DNA from: Mortierella alpina
Lineage: Eukaryota; Mortierellomycota; Mortierellomycetes; Mortierellales; Mortierellaceae
Length of the DNA: 64,000 bases
NCBI GenBank assembly: GCA_029449245.1
Contig: JANATF010000001.1
Location: 4,030,001-4,094,000 of the forward strand
Reading direction: 5' to 3'
Part shown: positions 35,015 to 48,120 of the stretch, piece by piece
Layout of the letters: each line of letters opens with the position of its first letter
How positions within the stretch are numbered: the stretch's first letter is position 1
Position numbers and translations under genes: made by a program
Notes under the pieces: generated by a model
The model's database searches: none
The model's input: only the letters and a program-made list of their open reading frames with translations
Told to the model about the DNA's origin: nothing

Positions 35015-37803
35015 TCATGAAAGGGAAATTCCATTTCGTTGCTTTTTTACCTTCTCCATCCAGTTCAGTCCAACAACAACTCCCGCCAAGATCGCAATCG
35101 CCGTTGCGACCACAACAAAGACCCAAGGCACATAATCTCCCGGGCGAATATACAGTTCCAACGTCCATTCACTCGGTCCTCCCTTATTCTCGGCAGCCAA
35201 CGCCTCTGTTCCTGCGGCGGCTGTTCCTGCTGCAGATGATCCAGAGGCGGGTCGGTTCTCATCCTCGGCCTGGTAAGGGATGATGATCAACTGAGAATTG
35301 GGGATCACTCCTGAATAAGTCGTAAAGTGCTCAGGTTGATTCCTCGTCACACCAACAAACAATTCCTCGACGTAATTGTTGGTTCTTCCAAGTCCAAAAA
35401 GCGAGTACGGCAAGGTGAGCTTGGAATAGGTCGAGGACGGATACTGTGCTACCTGGTTAGCACGCTTTATACCAGACGTGTCCAGGACCGTGAATTTGAA
35501 GGTGGCTCCAGGGTAGTTAACTCCAAAGGGCTTCGCGCCTGCTTTGGCGGGCTTGGTGTCATGCTGGCCACTCCAAGTGGGGCTCACGCCATTGGAGGCC
35601 AAGGTTTTGAGAAAGAACGCGTCGTTAAAGTAGTTGTTGTGGATCATGGTGATAGCTCTTCCTGCAGCCTGCTGGCCGTTTGCGTTCCTGAGCAGCATAA
35701 TATCGACCGTGCCCTATACATTCACCCCGCACATATAGAATGAAGAACATCACTGTAAGCAATTCCATCCCCTCTTCGTCGTAAGCAAAGTCAAAGGAAA
35801 AGGAGTGACATACATCTTCATCCAAGTCCAAAAATGCAGCTGCACGAACATCCTGGACCGAGTTCAAGGGACCTGCGCCTTCCGTGACCTTGACGAAACT
35901 GCGTCTCTTCGCCGCCACTGCTGAAGGCATACAACCGTCGTCGTTCGAGGTACAGAGCACGGACTGCAACAGGGTCGCACTGGAGGGCTTTTGGTTGTTT
36001 CCAGGTGTGCCACTGACCACCAAGAGATCTGGGTAACCATCCAAGTTGTAGTCGCCAACATGGACTGTGACTGGAAGCGTTCCCTTGAATGCGGTATCCG
36101 TGAGAAGCAATTGCTGTCCCTCAGGAAGCACGTTGTCCAATGGGAATCGAACCATTGCCTAAAGAGTACAAATCATAGATGATGTCCATGTTTGTTAGTA
36201 TCGTGAAGTTGTCGAGTCGCCGTTGCTTTGCCTCGAGAAAAACGAATGCCGTCATGTCTCCTTTTTCTTCGTCTTCTCTCTTACCCCTGGAATGGTATTG
36301 TGATCAGGGTCCACGCTGAACGAGAAACCAGGATCTGCAGTACAGAGGTTTGTAACTTTTCGGCATTCCTTTTGATCCTTGGAAGTGCAGAGGGGGATTT
36401 GCTGATTATAATACACATAGATCGAGCAACGTCCCTGGGCATTGCAAGCTGGCACAACCAAGTCAATGGCACCATCACCATCGATATCCGCAAACGTAAC
36501 CTGTCCTGCGCCTTCGGGCAAAAGCCCGCTCACACCAAAGGAGTATCCAGCATCCTTGTTGTTCACATAGACCACGTATGTGTGTAGGTTCTTGGTGGCA
36601 TCAAAACATGTCAAGAAAATGTCTTAAAAAAAGGGGGGAGTTGGTGTCAGTGCATTGCATTTTTGGTATGTTCCATACATTGAATATGATTCTTACCTGC
36701 GAGACAATCGCCGTTAAGATCTACAAAGGCACTTGAATGAGGGTCGGACAGCGAGCACGCAGGTCCTGGCTCGCCTGTAAAGTTCATTGGTACCCTGATA
36801 TAAAAAAACGAATGTCAATGATCTTGACATCAGACCACAGCCCAATACATGTCAATAGAAAATAGACGTCGGCATTTTTCCTCCTTGTGACATCCTTACA
36901 CGTCAAAGATCTTTCCTGGCACTCCTGGCGTGTACACGTTTCTCCAGACCGAGAGTGGACTGACTCCTGCCTGATATCCTTCGAAAGCATAGCCCAACAA
37001 GTCAGTTTGCATATCTCCATTGTAATCGAATGTCAATGGCTGTTGCGGCGTCGACGATGGCACGGTGACATATTCTGGATCTAAAATATACCATCAAAAA
37101 GTCCATGTCAGTATTCTTTTTTGGCTTGACGAGTTCCGATATGCTTCGTCGATATATAATCTTTACCCCATCCACTGTCAATGTTGCCAAGATAGACCCG
37201 CATCATGAGCTCGCCTTTTGGATTACGGACAGGATCCGCCTGTCCCATAACTAAAAGATCCAATCTGCCGTCATGGTTAAAGTCTCCTGGGACAATGTTT
37301 GTGATGATGAATGGCTGTGGTGTCTGGGCGATGACGACGGTCGCCGTGGGAAGTATGCTGAACTTCCACAAGGCTGATTAAAATAAAAAAAAGTATATGG
37401 TAGCTCATATTAAAAGACATACCCATGGACCTCTAAACATAATTTTTGTGGTGTGCGCGTGCTGCTCTTACCGTGGTCCCAAAGGTATATGCTGAATGAG
37501 GTTTGGTCATCGCTCAGGGCGATAATGTCCGTGCTAGCAGTAGATGTCGAAGGGTGTTGCACAACGGAACGAGGACTGTCAGCCGAATAATCTCGTGTCT
37601 TCAAGAGATGGTGCAATCCATGCTGTCCGCTTTGCTTACAATTTGTCTCCATTAAAGTCTCCAAAGGCTGCAACTGTTCCCTTGACATCGCTGAGGCCGA
37701 CGTCTGCATCGACGTTGTACAGTCCACTGGTTGGATACTTCCTTGAAAAAGCGGATCCAATGGCGAACGAGAGTGCCAAGACTGTGGTTGCAACTACTCT
37801 CAT
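35015..37803 (-). CDS. ITFG1: ITFG1/TIP-type integrin-alpha FG-GAP repeat membrane protein
   Basis: Eight exons: 37640-37803, 37472-37575, 37167-37373, 36900-37080, 36697-36794, 36285-36622, 35814-36158, 35015-35713; 711 residues. It starts with a signal peptide (MRVVATTVLALSFAIGSAFS), followed by a series of FG-GAP/VCBS-like calcium-binding blades, each with a D-x-N/D-x-D-G-x-x-D loop: FGDFNGDK, GDFNHDGRLDLL, FDYNGDMQTDLL, FVDLNGDC, FADIDGDGAIDLVV, VGDYNLDGYPDLLVV. Near the C-terminus is one membrane helix (VPWVFVVVATAIAILAGVVV) with a short basic tail, so it is a type I membrane protein. Human ITFG1 (TIP) has the same architecture; family members have been linked to secretion and cell-surface roles, but the fungal function is open. 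All introns are canonical. The start was chosen from the signal peptide. Confidence 0.92.
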
Positions 37804-38107
37804 GGCCGCTGATCCTGCAATGTGCTACTTTGTAATCTTTCTGCTGTGCGCGTTCGCTGCAAGTATTTTACAAGACGGATGATGATTGGGTGTCGATGCG
37901 CGGGTGTTTTATGGGGCCGAATGTACAGTCGAAAGGAGGAATGAGGTATACCGAAAGAGGGGAAATGAAGTCGACGAGCAAAAGGAGAAACGACGACCAC
38001 GAGCTGAGGGCTGAAGTGATCTTCAAATCCCTGTCACACTTCGGCGTCTGCGCCCGCAAAATGTATGTATTATTTTCAAGACTTATATATCGCGCGACGT
38101 TACATGA
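37804..38107. other. Intergenic between the FG-GAP gene and SEC15
   Basis: 304 bp; promoter of the FG-GAP gene and the SEC15 3' flank. Nothing else recognised. Confidence 0.55.
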
Positions 38108-41100
38108 TCATGAGGAACTGCTCTTGATACCACCCCACTCGAGCACCTTGCCCCAGCTTCGCCTCTTGGTCCTCTCCTGCGTTGTGGTCGCGGCGACTGG
38201 TGCTGTCATCAGCCTGGGTGGAGGTACATCGGGGTCAACAAACAATTGCACATATACGAGGTTAGGAGCGCGTTTCAGCCTTTCAACAACAAACTAGACG
38301 CAGTCGAAGGCTAGCAAATCTTACTTTTCCAGCATCCTTGTCACATCCTCCGCTTTGACCCGCGCATAATGCTGGCTGCGGATCTGAGGGTCCATGTAGT
38401 CCTCCGTGTTCTCGGACAGTAGCAATGTGATCAGCTGCGGATGAGGCGTGGTTAGTACAAAATAGTCATCGAACCGACAAGACTGATTACAATGGTGCTC
38501 TGAGCGCGTTATTACCTGTCGCAAGGGAAGGAACGTCTCTACAACGTTAAGATTGTCCAGCGTGGCGACAAAGTCCTCCAGGTATCGAATATCCATATCA
38601 AACACAGCGACAAAGTTCTGGTTGATGTGCTTGACGCTCGGATCCGTAAAGATATTCTATAGTCACAAAACCACAGAAGACGAGAAATGAGTTGGTAAAC
38701 ATTCATTCAGGAAGGATAATGCAAAGTAGGCGCAGGAAGATCGAATGCTCATACATGTAACATAGAAGCCAGATGTTCCAAAGCATCGTAGTACACGAAC
38801 GTCTTGATCGAGTCGGGAAGATTCTGAAGAGTGGCGCTCATGACAATGGATAAAAAGGAGACCAGTTCTATCATATCAAGCAAACAAGATGAGGATGGGA
38901 AATTCTGCAATAACAGTCTTGAACCATCCTAGGTCTCCAAGCGAAAACGTGCTCCCTTTTACCTTGGAGATATGTGCTGTGAAGATCTTGGATTTCAGCA
39001 GGAAGCCTGTGAGAAAGTACATGAGAAACGAGTTAGTCGCCTTGCTTTCAGTCAGACACATTCTTGCTTTGGTTAAGGTAGGGGGTCGCGGTTACCAATC
39101 GTATTCTGCGAGTTCGAGAATATCATCAATCTTGGAGTTCACCAGTTCTGATACTCGCTTCTCCGCATTCTTTCGCGTCTCTCTGAACAGGCTTGTCGCC
39201 TGTAGAGATATCTTTGTGGTGTCAGAGGTAGATCTATGTTAAGGCAAGAGCCATGGTTAATAGTGCTTCGGTTAAATTACCGCTCCTTTGAAAAGTCTCC
39301 AAAGTTCCATAGTCGCATACCTGGACTCGGTGAGAAGCTGCTCAAAATCGCCACAAGCGGTCTGGAAGTACTCCAAATTGATAATGATTTGCGAGATCTG
39401 CGACAGATTTCTGGACTCCAGTTTCTTCAGCCAGACCGAGTGAACGTGTTGAATCAATAACGTGTCCAGACTCTATAGAATTGCAGAACGAAGAGAAGCA
39501 TTTTGTCAGCAAAGTAAAATATGAAATTGCACCATCTAGCACACATTCGACTTACATCTTTTACAAGATCGTCCATCTCATTCTGCTCCTGGTTGAATCC
39601 TTCGACAAAAAGGTAGAACTGGCTGACAAACTGCTTAATGTCCTCGCAGCAGTATGGAACAACTTTGGAGAAGGGTAACGTCCTTGGGAATCTGAGGCAC
39701 GAAATAGAGATTAGTTGATCAGCCTTGAAGACGTTGTTGTTATATCCATATTGTGATCAAAAAGAGGATACTTTACCCTTGCCTGGTCGCCCTGCGGTCT
39801 TCTTTAAAGCGGAACGACATCTGGAGTACATTGAACTCGTCTTGATTTTCGACCACCATAGGCGTATAGTCATCCTCATCAACCAGCTATTGTCGAAGGA
39901 TTGATGTCCAGCCGGTTAAAATCTCAAGGCGCGCAGAATACCTCATGACCTATACGGATCTCTCCCTACCTTATGGAAGTTGGCGCTGAACTTGGTTTCC
40001 AGCTGATCAGCATAGGTCCTGAAGAGGGTCAATAGCAAATCATTCAGCTTGCTCACAGGATAATTGTATGACTATAACATAAACAAGGGTTTTGTATCAG
40101 CACGCAGCGTGGCTGTAGAGCAAAAATGAGAAAGACCCTTGTCCTCGCTTTACCTCCATGGTTTGGATGTACAACATCAACAACAGCTTGACTTTCAAGA
40201 ACATATCAGGATCATCGCAATTGGCAAGCCCCTCGGACAAAAGACGCAACAAGAGATTCGTCACCAGGTCGCAGAGCTCATCCAACTAGAAGAAACAAAC
40301 AAATGGCATTAGCAAAGAGAAATACATGCGCCGACAAGAACGATCGAACAGGCTTAGATCGCGTCGTACCTGGCTCTGCGTCCGAAAATTTGTAGTTGAA
40401 TAAAGAATGAGATGCTCAATGATGAAAAATCCAACAACCTCTTGCAGCAGGGACTCAAAGTTATCGGTGTTGCGATCTTTGAGGTTGAAAGAGGATGTGA
40501 TCGAGGAGAGCGTCAATTTGGCTTGTGCGCGCCTGTCCTCCGCGTAGTTGGTCCTGAATTCCGTGCGCTGGCCAAGCTCATCGTAAATATGCAGACATTG
40601 GTATAGTGGTTTGAAGTCCAGCTTGAATTGGTCCGCTCCCATGATGTCCACTAGTACCATATAGCAGATTAGTATCTTCTCACAGTATACTATTATTCTC
40701 CTTCAAGTCTTGCACCACAGTTCCATACCCTCAGTTTCTTCGTTGACGGCCGCCTCCACTGCAGAATTGACATTATGCGAAGTCTTTAGCTTTAGTCCTT
40801 TGTTGGATCTTTCGCGCCATCGCTGCTGCCTTGCTGACATCCTATCCATTGCGAGCTTTCCCATAGCCTTCTGACTGCCTCGAATACTGCGGAGAAATTA
40901 GGGAAAAGGGCGAGTCAGCTTCTTGGATCTGCATTGGCGTTGCTTTCGGGTGATAAGAGTGAGCTCAATACGAGACTCACCTAAACAGCCACTCTTTCAT
41001 CTCCGTCGTTACTGCGTCCTTGATGGCATACTGTAGAATTGGAATACAGTCCTCTGTGAAAAGCACAATAAGGACGGCACATATGTTCGTTAGTTTCAAC

Positions 41101-41901
41101 TTTGAGCAAAATAGACTACATGTAGAAGCGATAGTCGCAGTAAGGCCACTTACGCATATGCCTTGCAAACTCAAACTGAATGACACTGCGAAGGTGTATG
41201 ACTTGAATCTCGTCCACAATCTATAGAAGTCCAAGGTCGTAATTTCGTGAGTCGGAGTCGCCTTGAACAACGCACCATATGGATTACTATCGTGGTAGCT
41301 TACTCGAAGTGCAGAGTAATATTTCCTGTTCTCGACCTGGACGTTGACTCTGTTCGCCAGGTCAAGAAAGTGAACACAGGTGCGCAGTGTCTCTGTCGCT
41401 GTGGCGATGTTTTCCAGGATGCGCTTGGACTCTATCAACTCGCGTTTCTACAACAGTGTAAAGTTCAAACACCAGGCAGGTTAGCTACCGCATGATGGTC
41501 CTCTTATGAATCTAGGAAGTGGGTCCGTGATCCGCACTTGAGTGAACTACAGGCACTTGGCAAAATAGCTTTGAAGGGATGTATACCTTGGCACTTAGCT
41601 CTGTTCCTGCACGTTGCACATCCGTGTTGAGTCGATGGATTTTGTCCTTGAGATCCACCGTGTTCTGTCGAACCTTGAGCAGGCGGTCAACAGATTGGAC
41701 GAACTCCTGGTAGTTGGAGTTGCACATCTTTTCGATTTCCATTTCTTTGCGGCGAATGAACGTGCCCAGCTGGTCGAGGAAGGGCTTCATTTTATTGTTG
41801 CGGTAGACGTCCTTCATGGTAGGCCCTAGATGCTCCAGGTTCTCAGCATCATTGGTCGCGTCTGAGACCAGGACGAGCTGCTGGATGTCGAACTCGGCCA
41901 T
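38108..41901 (-). CDS. SEC15: Exocyst complex subunit Sec15
   Basis: Seventeen coding exons: 41587-41901, 41304-41447, 41154-41220, 40981-41053, 40729-40886, 40370-40650, 40154-40285, 39970-40071, 39777-39886, 39556-39691, 39321-39472, 39096-39233, 38963-39006, 38755-38867, 38516-38656, 38325-38434, 38108-38213; 773 residues, typical for Sec15. It tethers secretory vesicles to the plasma membrane by linking the Rab GTPase Sec4 to the exocyst. Diagnostic pieces: LVLVSDATNDAENLEHLGPTMKDVY, LGTFIRRKE, EEFVQSV-like NYQEFVQSVDRLLKVR, the vesicle-binding CORVET-like helical body, and LDFKPLYQCLHIYDELGQ. The last exon is easy to miss: an in-frame stop follows exon 16, but a GTAAGA donor overlapping it and an acceptor at 38214 add KLMTAPVAAT...SSSS. 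Even so, every junction closes in frame. Confidence 0.93.
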
Positions 41902-42530
41902 ATGTCAGCGTTGGTGTGTGTTGGAGGAGGAGGTGGATGGTGCTGCTCTCGCTTTGATGGGGAACGGAGGATGATGGCGGCGGTTGCATGCAGCCACGCT
42001 AGTCAAGGGGGAACTGGAAAGGGCAGTCACGACCTTTTTTTTGGGCGCGTTCAATTACGCAAAGCTCATCATCCTAGGATCTCTGGAGCAAGTAGTGAAT
42101 AGAGGCTGCAGTGACGCTGAGAAACTATCTCGCTGGCCATCCCTGAAGAGAATGACAAAAAGAGGGGTCTACCTCGGTGTTACCTGCGTAGACCCTCATG
42201 TTGTTAGACCCTTGAGACCGATGCTATTTTTGCATGCCAGGCGTCTTCTCGACTGACAGCGCTGTGGGCGAGTGGAAAACACACGCAGACAACTGTTGGC
42301 ACTGACTGAAAATCGGCCCTGGCCCATTGACAGCAGAGACTCCACTGATGGAGCGTGTCAATGGACGAGGCACTGAGACATCGTTTCAGGCATTACCCTG
42401 CTGTCCACTCGGAGAGCTGGGATGGTCTTGAAAACGATATTAGACTCCAGTTGCTCTCCATGTCTCCCTTGCTTACCTTGCTTCCGTTGCCACTTCTGTT
42501 GCTCACTCGCACAGCGTCTCAACTCTCGCC
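41902..42530. promoter_or_regulatory. Divergent promoter region of SEC15 and the BTB gene
   Basis: 629 bp between two divergent start codons. No TATA box or gene is recognised. Confidence 0.55.
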
Positions 42531-43922
42531 ATGGATGATTCTAGTAACCCGTCTTTCCTCCTCAACATCCCGTACCAAGAGACACCTCACTCAACAGAGA
42601 CGCGTTTCGGCACCTGGGTCTGCTCGGTGTCTCAAACACTCAACAGTGAATTGGACCTGACTGTCCGGTGCACTCAAGAACAGCCCTTTGACGAGAACTG
42701 CTGCTATTCACGATTATGCATCTATGCAGCTCCGGCATGCGACCCTGCATCGTTGTTCTTGGAGATACCGATACGGACCTCGGACGTGCTGCTCCAGGGA
42801 CTGCGGGGTAAAAATAATAAACAACTCGTTGTTGGGTCGTTCAAGCGAAACTCGTAATAACACTTTATTGCAGCCCAGATAGACCCCGCCATGGTTCGGT
42901 TTTACGATCGATACATCTTTCGTGTCATTCTTTTCAGAGACAAAGTCGAACCATTCTCGCGAGGACCGAAACAAGGGCGAGGCCGCGTCTCGACGCAGTC
43001 AGAACACCAGTACTGGACTCGCTCATCCTTACTTGCAAGCCAAGTTTCCTCAAAAGCACGTCAAAGATTATCAGAGTTTTTGGAGCGCGCCACCAACGCC
43101 GACGTGTTGCTCTCATTCAATCTTAGAGCTAGTTTCGGCTTCAGTGTTGCGGAAGAGAGTTCATACGGCTTTGAGCAAAGGCGTGTGTTGCATGCACACT
43201 CCTGTATTCTAAAGACCGTAGGATCACCAGCTATGACGTGCCTCCTGAACGCGCTATCGTCAGCAAGCAACACTGGGCGACACACTAGAAACGATCGTCA
43301 CGACATGGACAATACGGATGAAGGGAGCTCGAGTAGAGACATTCGTGAGATTCGATTTGAGGATTCGCCTCCTGCTGCTGTGGAAGCGGTCGTACGCTAC
43401 ATCTACTTGGGACAAAAGCCGGCGATAGAGCCATTCTGTGGGTACAACGTCAAGGATCTCATGCTGTTATCGACGTATCTGGAGATTGACTGTCTGCAAA
43501 ATCACTGCGTGGATCTTGTTCTTGGCAGGGTTCGCGACGTTGATGGAGATGAAGGCCCTCCAGTACTGCTGTGTGACGGCGCTGGGGATCTTTCATGGAC
43601 AACTCATGGCAGGCGCCCCCACTACCCTTTTGTTTCACAGGTATCACGATGGCGAGGACCTCTGAGCAGCATCTCGGCAGACAGTTTGGTCCAAGTTCTG
43701 TTTGATTGGGCATACCGGTTCCCAAAGATCCGAGATGCCGTCGTTCAGGCTCTTGTTGCTGATTATGGATACATGTTTGCGGATCCTGTAACGGTGAACG
43801 TGTGGCTAGATCGGTTCAGTGGACATGAGGCATACGGGGCTATTTTGTATCAATTAGTTGAGGAGCAGCTCGCACTGGTTTACCACAACAGCGCGCCGTT
43901 CTCTCGATCACATTTGCGATGA
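42531..43922 (+). CDS. BTB/POZ domain protein
   Basis: Exons 42531-42807 and 42874-43922; 441 residues. The N-terminal part (about 1-120) looks like a beta-sandwich of the MATH-like kind found before BTB domains in this group of fungi (WVCSVSQTLNSELDLTVRC ... DKVEPFS), but it is too divergent to call firmly. The BTB domain spans about residues 160-320: NADVLLSF, VLHAHSCILKTVGSPAM, the long disordered insert with S and D, then FEDSPPAAVEAVVRYIYLGQ and LMLLSTYLEIDCLQNHC, the classic second half. Such proteins usually serve as substrate adaptors of Cullin-3 ubiquitin ligases. The intron removes an in-frame stop and joins LRG to AQIDPAM. The partner and substrate are unknown. Confidence 0.85.
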
Positions 43923-45099
43923 GAGCTGGGAGAGTAGACTATGCATGCTAGATCAGATTACGCGACAGCATCCATCTGCCTGTGTTTATAAGCGAATGCG
44001 GGCTTTCTTTTTTGTGAGGATGATAAATAAAGCACGAAGCGCGAGAGCCTTCATTATTGGCTCCCAACGACCCGGCCGACTGGAAATCCGGGACCACTAT
44101 GTGTCAACGTGAAGGGCGGGTTGAGGTTGAACCTTGCTCAGTCATTGCCCTGTTCTCATTCCCCACTTTCCATCGATTGCACAAATACCGCTTCTCGTTC
44201 AAAGTTTAAGTGGATGGGATAACACATGAAATGCAGACGCCGAGTGTGCATGCATGCATGCAGCTGCAGGTTATATGACACTGCTGGAGAAAGTATATGG
44301 CGAGATATATAGTCCCAAGGGGAGCCGGAACCCAGGACCTGCGGATACTCAGACGCAACCGTGGCGGAGACTACATCCGCTGCAAATAGTCTATTGTGTG
44401 GGTGTATTCATAGACGGAGCGTCTGCCTGCCCTCACGAAACCACGGGAAAGACCTCCCCAGGAGCAGGCGTGCCCGGAGCCAGCGCTTTCAGGAGCAGAA
44501 GGCAGGCAGAGACCGAACCTTGTCGCCACGCTTGTCTCACCGTCCAAGGAACAAAGTGGCCCTCACATTTGCGTTCTGTTCTGTCCAGTTAATATAAGAC
44601 GCAAGTACGTTGCCGTTTTTACATGAGCCTTTGTTCATGCGCTGCCATTCCTCGTTTCCCTCGTTTTCCATCCTAGACCACACCCAGACACGGCCGCCAT
44701 CCACCCCACACCCCTGCTTATATTTCCTCTGCCGTCCTCGTTCCGCCTCTCCATCTCTCTCTTTCTCTCTCTTCCATCCCACCCTCGTCATGAGAACTCC
44801 AGCCTGAATCTCTTGTCGTCGTCGCAATCTGCCTTCTCATTTTACCTCCCTCTTTTTTTTTCCTGTTCTGCATGCTCATGTTTGTTTGATTTGATTTGCT
44901 CAAGGACCCTTTGTATTCCATGTTGTGCATTGTCCTCTGCTCTTGATTTATTTTTTTCCTTCCCTGCTGTAACCGACATTCGCAAGCGCAACCACTACGC
45001 CCTCGTACCTCCCTCCTTCTACTCCACCCCTTTTTTTATTGTATTCTACGCCACGTTGTTCTTTTCCTCCTTTTTTCCACAGCATAAACTATCAGGGAT
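43923..45099. other. Intergenic between the BTB and FAD-monooxygenase genes
   Basis: 1.18 kb with no supported gene. It has a GCAT tandem/palindrome (tgcatgcatgcatgcagctgca, near 44247-44268) and a C/T-rich leader before the monooxygenase ATG (about 44690-45090). The 112-codon ORF at 44254 has no recognisable features. Confidence 0.6.
44026..44031 (+). terminator. Candidate poly(A) signal of the BTB gene
   Basis: AATAAA about 104 nt after the BTB stop codon. Confidence 0.4.
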
Positions 45100-48000
45100 A
45101 TGGCGCCACCACAGTTCAAAGTCATCATCGTCGGAGGCGGGATCGCCGGTCTCTCTCTTGGAGTGATGCTCGAGCGCGCAGGAATCGAGTATCTGATCCT
45201 CGAAACCGCCAAAGAGGTTCGCCCGTTAGGCGGGGTGGTCTATGTTGGCCCACCAGCCCTTCGTGCTTTTGAACAGCTAGGCTTGCTTGATGATCTGTTC
45301 CGCCAGTCCAACATCTTGACAGGCCTGACGCTAATGAACCATAAGCTGGCCAAGATCTGTCGCCTCAGCACCGAGAATGCGAAGGATAGGTAAGGCTGCC
45401 ATGCAACGAGAGACATTTGGGGCCGCAAGTGAAAACCTTTTTTTTTTCTTCCTGTTGTTGTGAATCGGTGTATCGGACGGCCAGGAGTGGGAATGAAGGC
45501 CTGGTGGTGCATGAGTACTCCCACGCGAGTACGGTGAAACAACACGCAAGAAACGCGAGCTGAGAGCATGATCCAAAGGGGAAAGGTTTAAGAGGGCGAA
45601 GAGTACTGGACGTGGACAGGGAAGGACGAGTCTCAGCGGGTTTCATGGTCCGCTGAACAGGTGGGTTTGTAGTTGTATCTACCGGATTGTAGCCTCATTC
45701 AGGGCGCGCCTGCAGCGGATATAGAAAAGACAGTTATGTTATTGCTGTTTCTCAGGAGCCCACTGTTCCATCCACAGCCTCAGTCCCCAAAGCTCTCAAC
45801 ATGTGGTTGTTCCTTTCACCTGAGCCATGTCACAGGGCAGCGTGTCTCATAGAGGTACTACATGCATAGCTCCTATTAACTAAGCATCCCTTGCTTTGTC
45901 ATGAACGTTTGTGTCATCCAGGTACGGCTATCACACGTTGACCATTGTGCGCCCAAAGCTCTACGACATATTGCTCTCGCGCATACCGGCGTACAAGGTC
46001 CTGTTTGGGAAGCAGGTCACGTCCACAACTCAGAGCACCGACGGCGTCAAGATTCGCTGCAAGGACGGATCGACCTACAGCGGTGATATTCTTGTCGCCG
46101 CCGACGGAGGCTCCTCTGCGATTCGAGACACCATTTATGAGGAGATTCGCGTGAGGTCCAAGAAGCTGCAGCATCCATCAGACTATGCAAAGCCCAAGCT
46201 GGACCAAAGATGCGTTATCGGCGTCACTGAGCCTTTGTCGACCAGGAAGTATCCTGTCCTTGGCTCCAAGAACTGTGAGCTCATGGTGGTCATGCCCAAG
46301 GACTCCAACTGTGTGGTAGGTTCTTCAAACTGTTTTGTGTCCACATCACAGATGATGAGCTGTCTGGTTTTAATTAAGTACTATCCGCTAACTCTTCGCG
46401 TTCCTCGATTCACAGGTCTGGTTTGTTCCAATGGCAGAGAAACGTTTCGGTTGGGGCATCACCTCACCCTTGCCCGCAAACACTGACTCGGCGGCAAACA
46501 GTCAGACGGATTACTCTCCCCATGGTTCCAGAGGAAGTCTCGAATCCTCGCTCTACGATGGACCTAAATCGTCTGCTCCGAATTCTGGAAGAGGACGTTC
46601 ACTGTCTATGACGTCTGGGATATCATATAATTCCTCCCCGAGCTCTTCATTCACGCCGGACTACCACAACTCAGACGGCTATTATGACAACTCGACCGGT
46701 GTGTACAATATGAGCAACAACAGCAGCAGCCAAGTCTCATCATCCAAGACACTCAGGAAACGCCATTCGCTTGGTCGCATGTCCAAACACTCGAACAGCT
46801 CGAACAGCTCTCAGAAGTCGACATTTCAGCAGTTCCCTTCTGTGCTCAGGACCAATGTCGAGCGGAATCTGGATATAGCTGATCTTCCCCGGGAAAGAGC
46901 TTGGGACAAACTGGACGAAAAGTACACAGTTGAGGAGTCCATTCGGGAGCAACCCTGCCCTTTCGGAGGAGTGCTTGGCGACCTCGTTGACCACACTTCA
47001 AGGAAGATGATTACGACTGTTGTCGTAGAGGAAAAGTACTACCACACTTGGCACTGTGGCCGTATTGTACTGTTGGGTGATGGTAAGTAAAGGAATCACC
47101 CTTTGCACGGCGGGTATAGACGGCTATCGCGACTCGAGAGACACTTTGCTAACTCTTATATATATATTTTTAATACCGTCATGCTTCCTGGTGCCTGAAC
47201 TATTTTCTTGTCACCCTACGCAGCATGCCACAAGGTAAAGTCCAAATACCAAAGTCAACGTGGCTCGTGCCCCTTTGGGCGCCACATCATCTTTGCATGG
47301 CCTCTTGCTAATACAACCCCTCAATGACAATTTTAACTAAATAGCTGCTTCCATCGTCGGGCCACGGGACTACACAGGGCATCCTAGATGCCATCAGTTT
47401 GGCCTCGCTACTCTCGGATCTCCCCTCCAACAGTGCAACGGACATCGACGCTTTATTTTGCGTGCATCATGATCGTAGAGGACCCCTCGCTAAGGGCGCA
47501 GTGACAGCCTCGCTGCACTCGAATCATCTACTTTTCAACAGGGTAAGGCAAAGCCCAAACGGCTTGAGACAATTTGTTGCACAGTGGACGACGGGCATAA
47601 CGCTGATAAATGCATCGTTCTCTCTCTTGCTCTCTCTCATTTCGGACACATTTAGAGGTTGTCGGGCAAATTCATGCGCAAGATGTCGTCCACCTGGGCG
47701 TCAGATTGGCTCATGGTCAAGATTCTCGACCGCCTGTTTGAATCTCGACCCACTTTACCGTTCTTACAGCCTGTTCCTGAGCGTGGATCTTCAAATAATA
47801 AGGACGCGGCTGTGCCGCTCCTCAAAGACAAGCGATTCGCATTAGCGCGACGAAAGTCAGTCTCGTCAGGGTACCTGTCGGGCGACTCGGGACCGTCTCG
47901 ATACGGCAGTGAGAGCGAGTTCCGCGTGGACCAGATGGAGTCGGATATGTTTTCGTATTCGATGCCGTCGATCCTCCTGCCGGGGTCGACCTCGATGACA

Positions 48001-48120
48001 CGACCCATGGAGTCGATGATGGACATTGAAGGCACGCTGATCCCCAAGCAGCCGAGGCCGGTGGCCAAGGACCCACACCATGAGCGGAGCAGCCACTGGC
48101 ACTTTTACCACGGCCCATAG
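45100..48120 (+). CDS. FAD-dependent monooxygenase (PHBH/UbiH fold)
   Basis: Six exons: 45100-45389, 45922-46315, 46416-47082, 47224-47234, 47345-47542, 47656-48120; 674 residues, long for the family (about 400-450). The N-terminus has the dinucleotide-binding motif GGGIAGLSLG with LILE at the end of strand 2; later come the adenine-contact region VAADGGSSAIRD and the flavin motif GDACHKLLPSSGHGTTQGILDA. The GDACHK core is assembled from an 11-nt micro-exon (47224-47234) encoding the end of A plus CHK. A serine/asparagine-rich insert of about 115 residues (roughly 250-365) sits inside the substrate domain, and the C-terminus is another disordered tail. There is no signal peptide. Substrate unknown; nearby genes give no pathway hint. 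Intron 1 is unusually long (532 bp). Confidence 0.9.

Noticed and set aside
37890-38297. 135-codon plus-strand ORF
   Set aside because: It is antisense to the last Sec15 exon and its promoter side; no recognisable protein.
44254-44592. 112-codon plus-strand ORF in the intergenic gap
   Set aside because: No domain, no splice partners, poor codon pattern.
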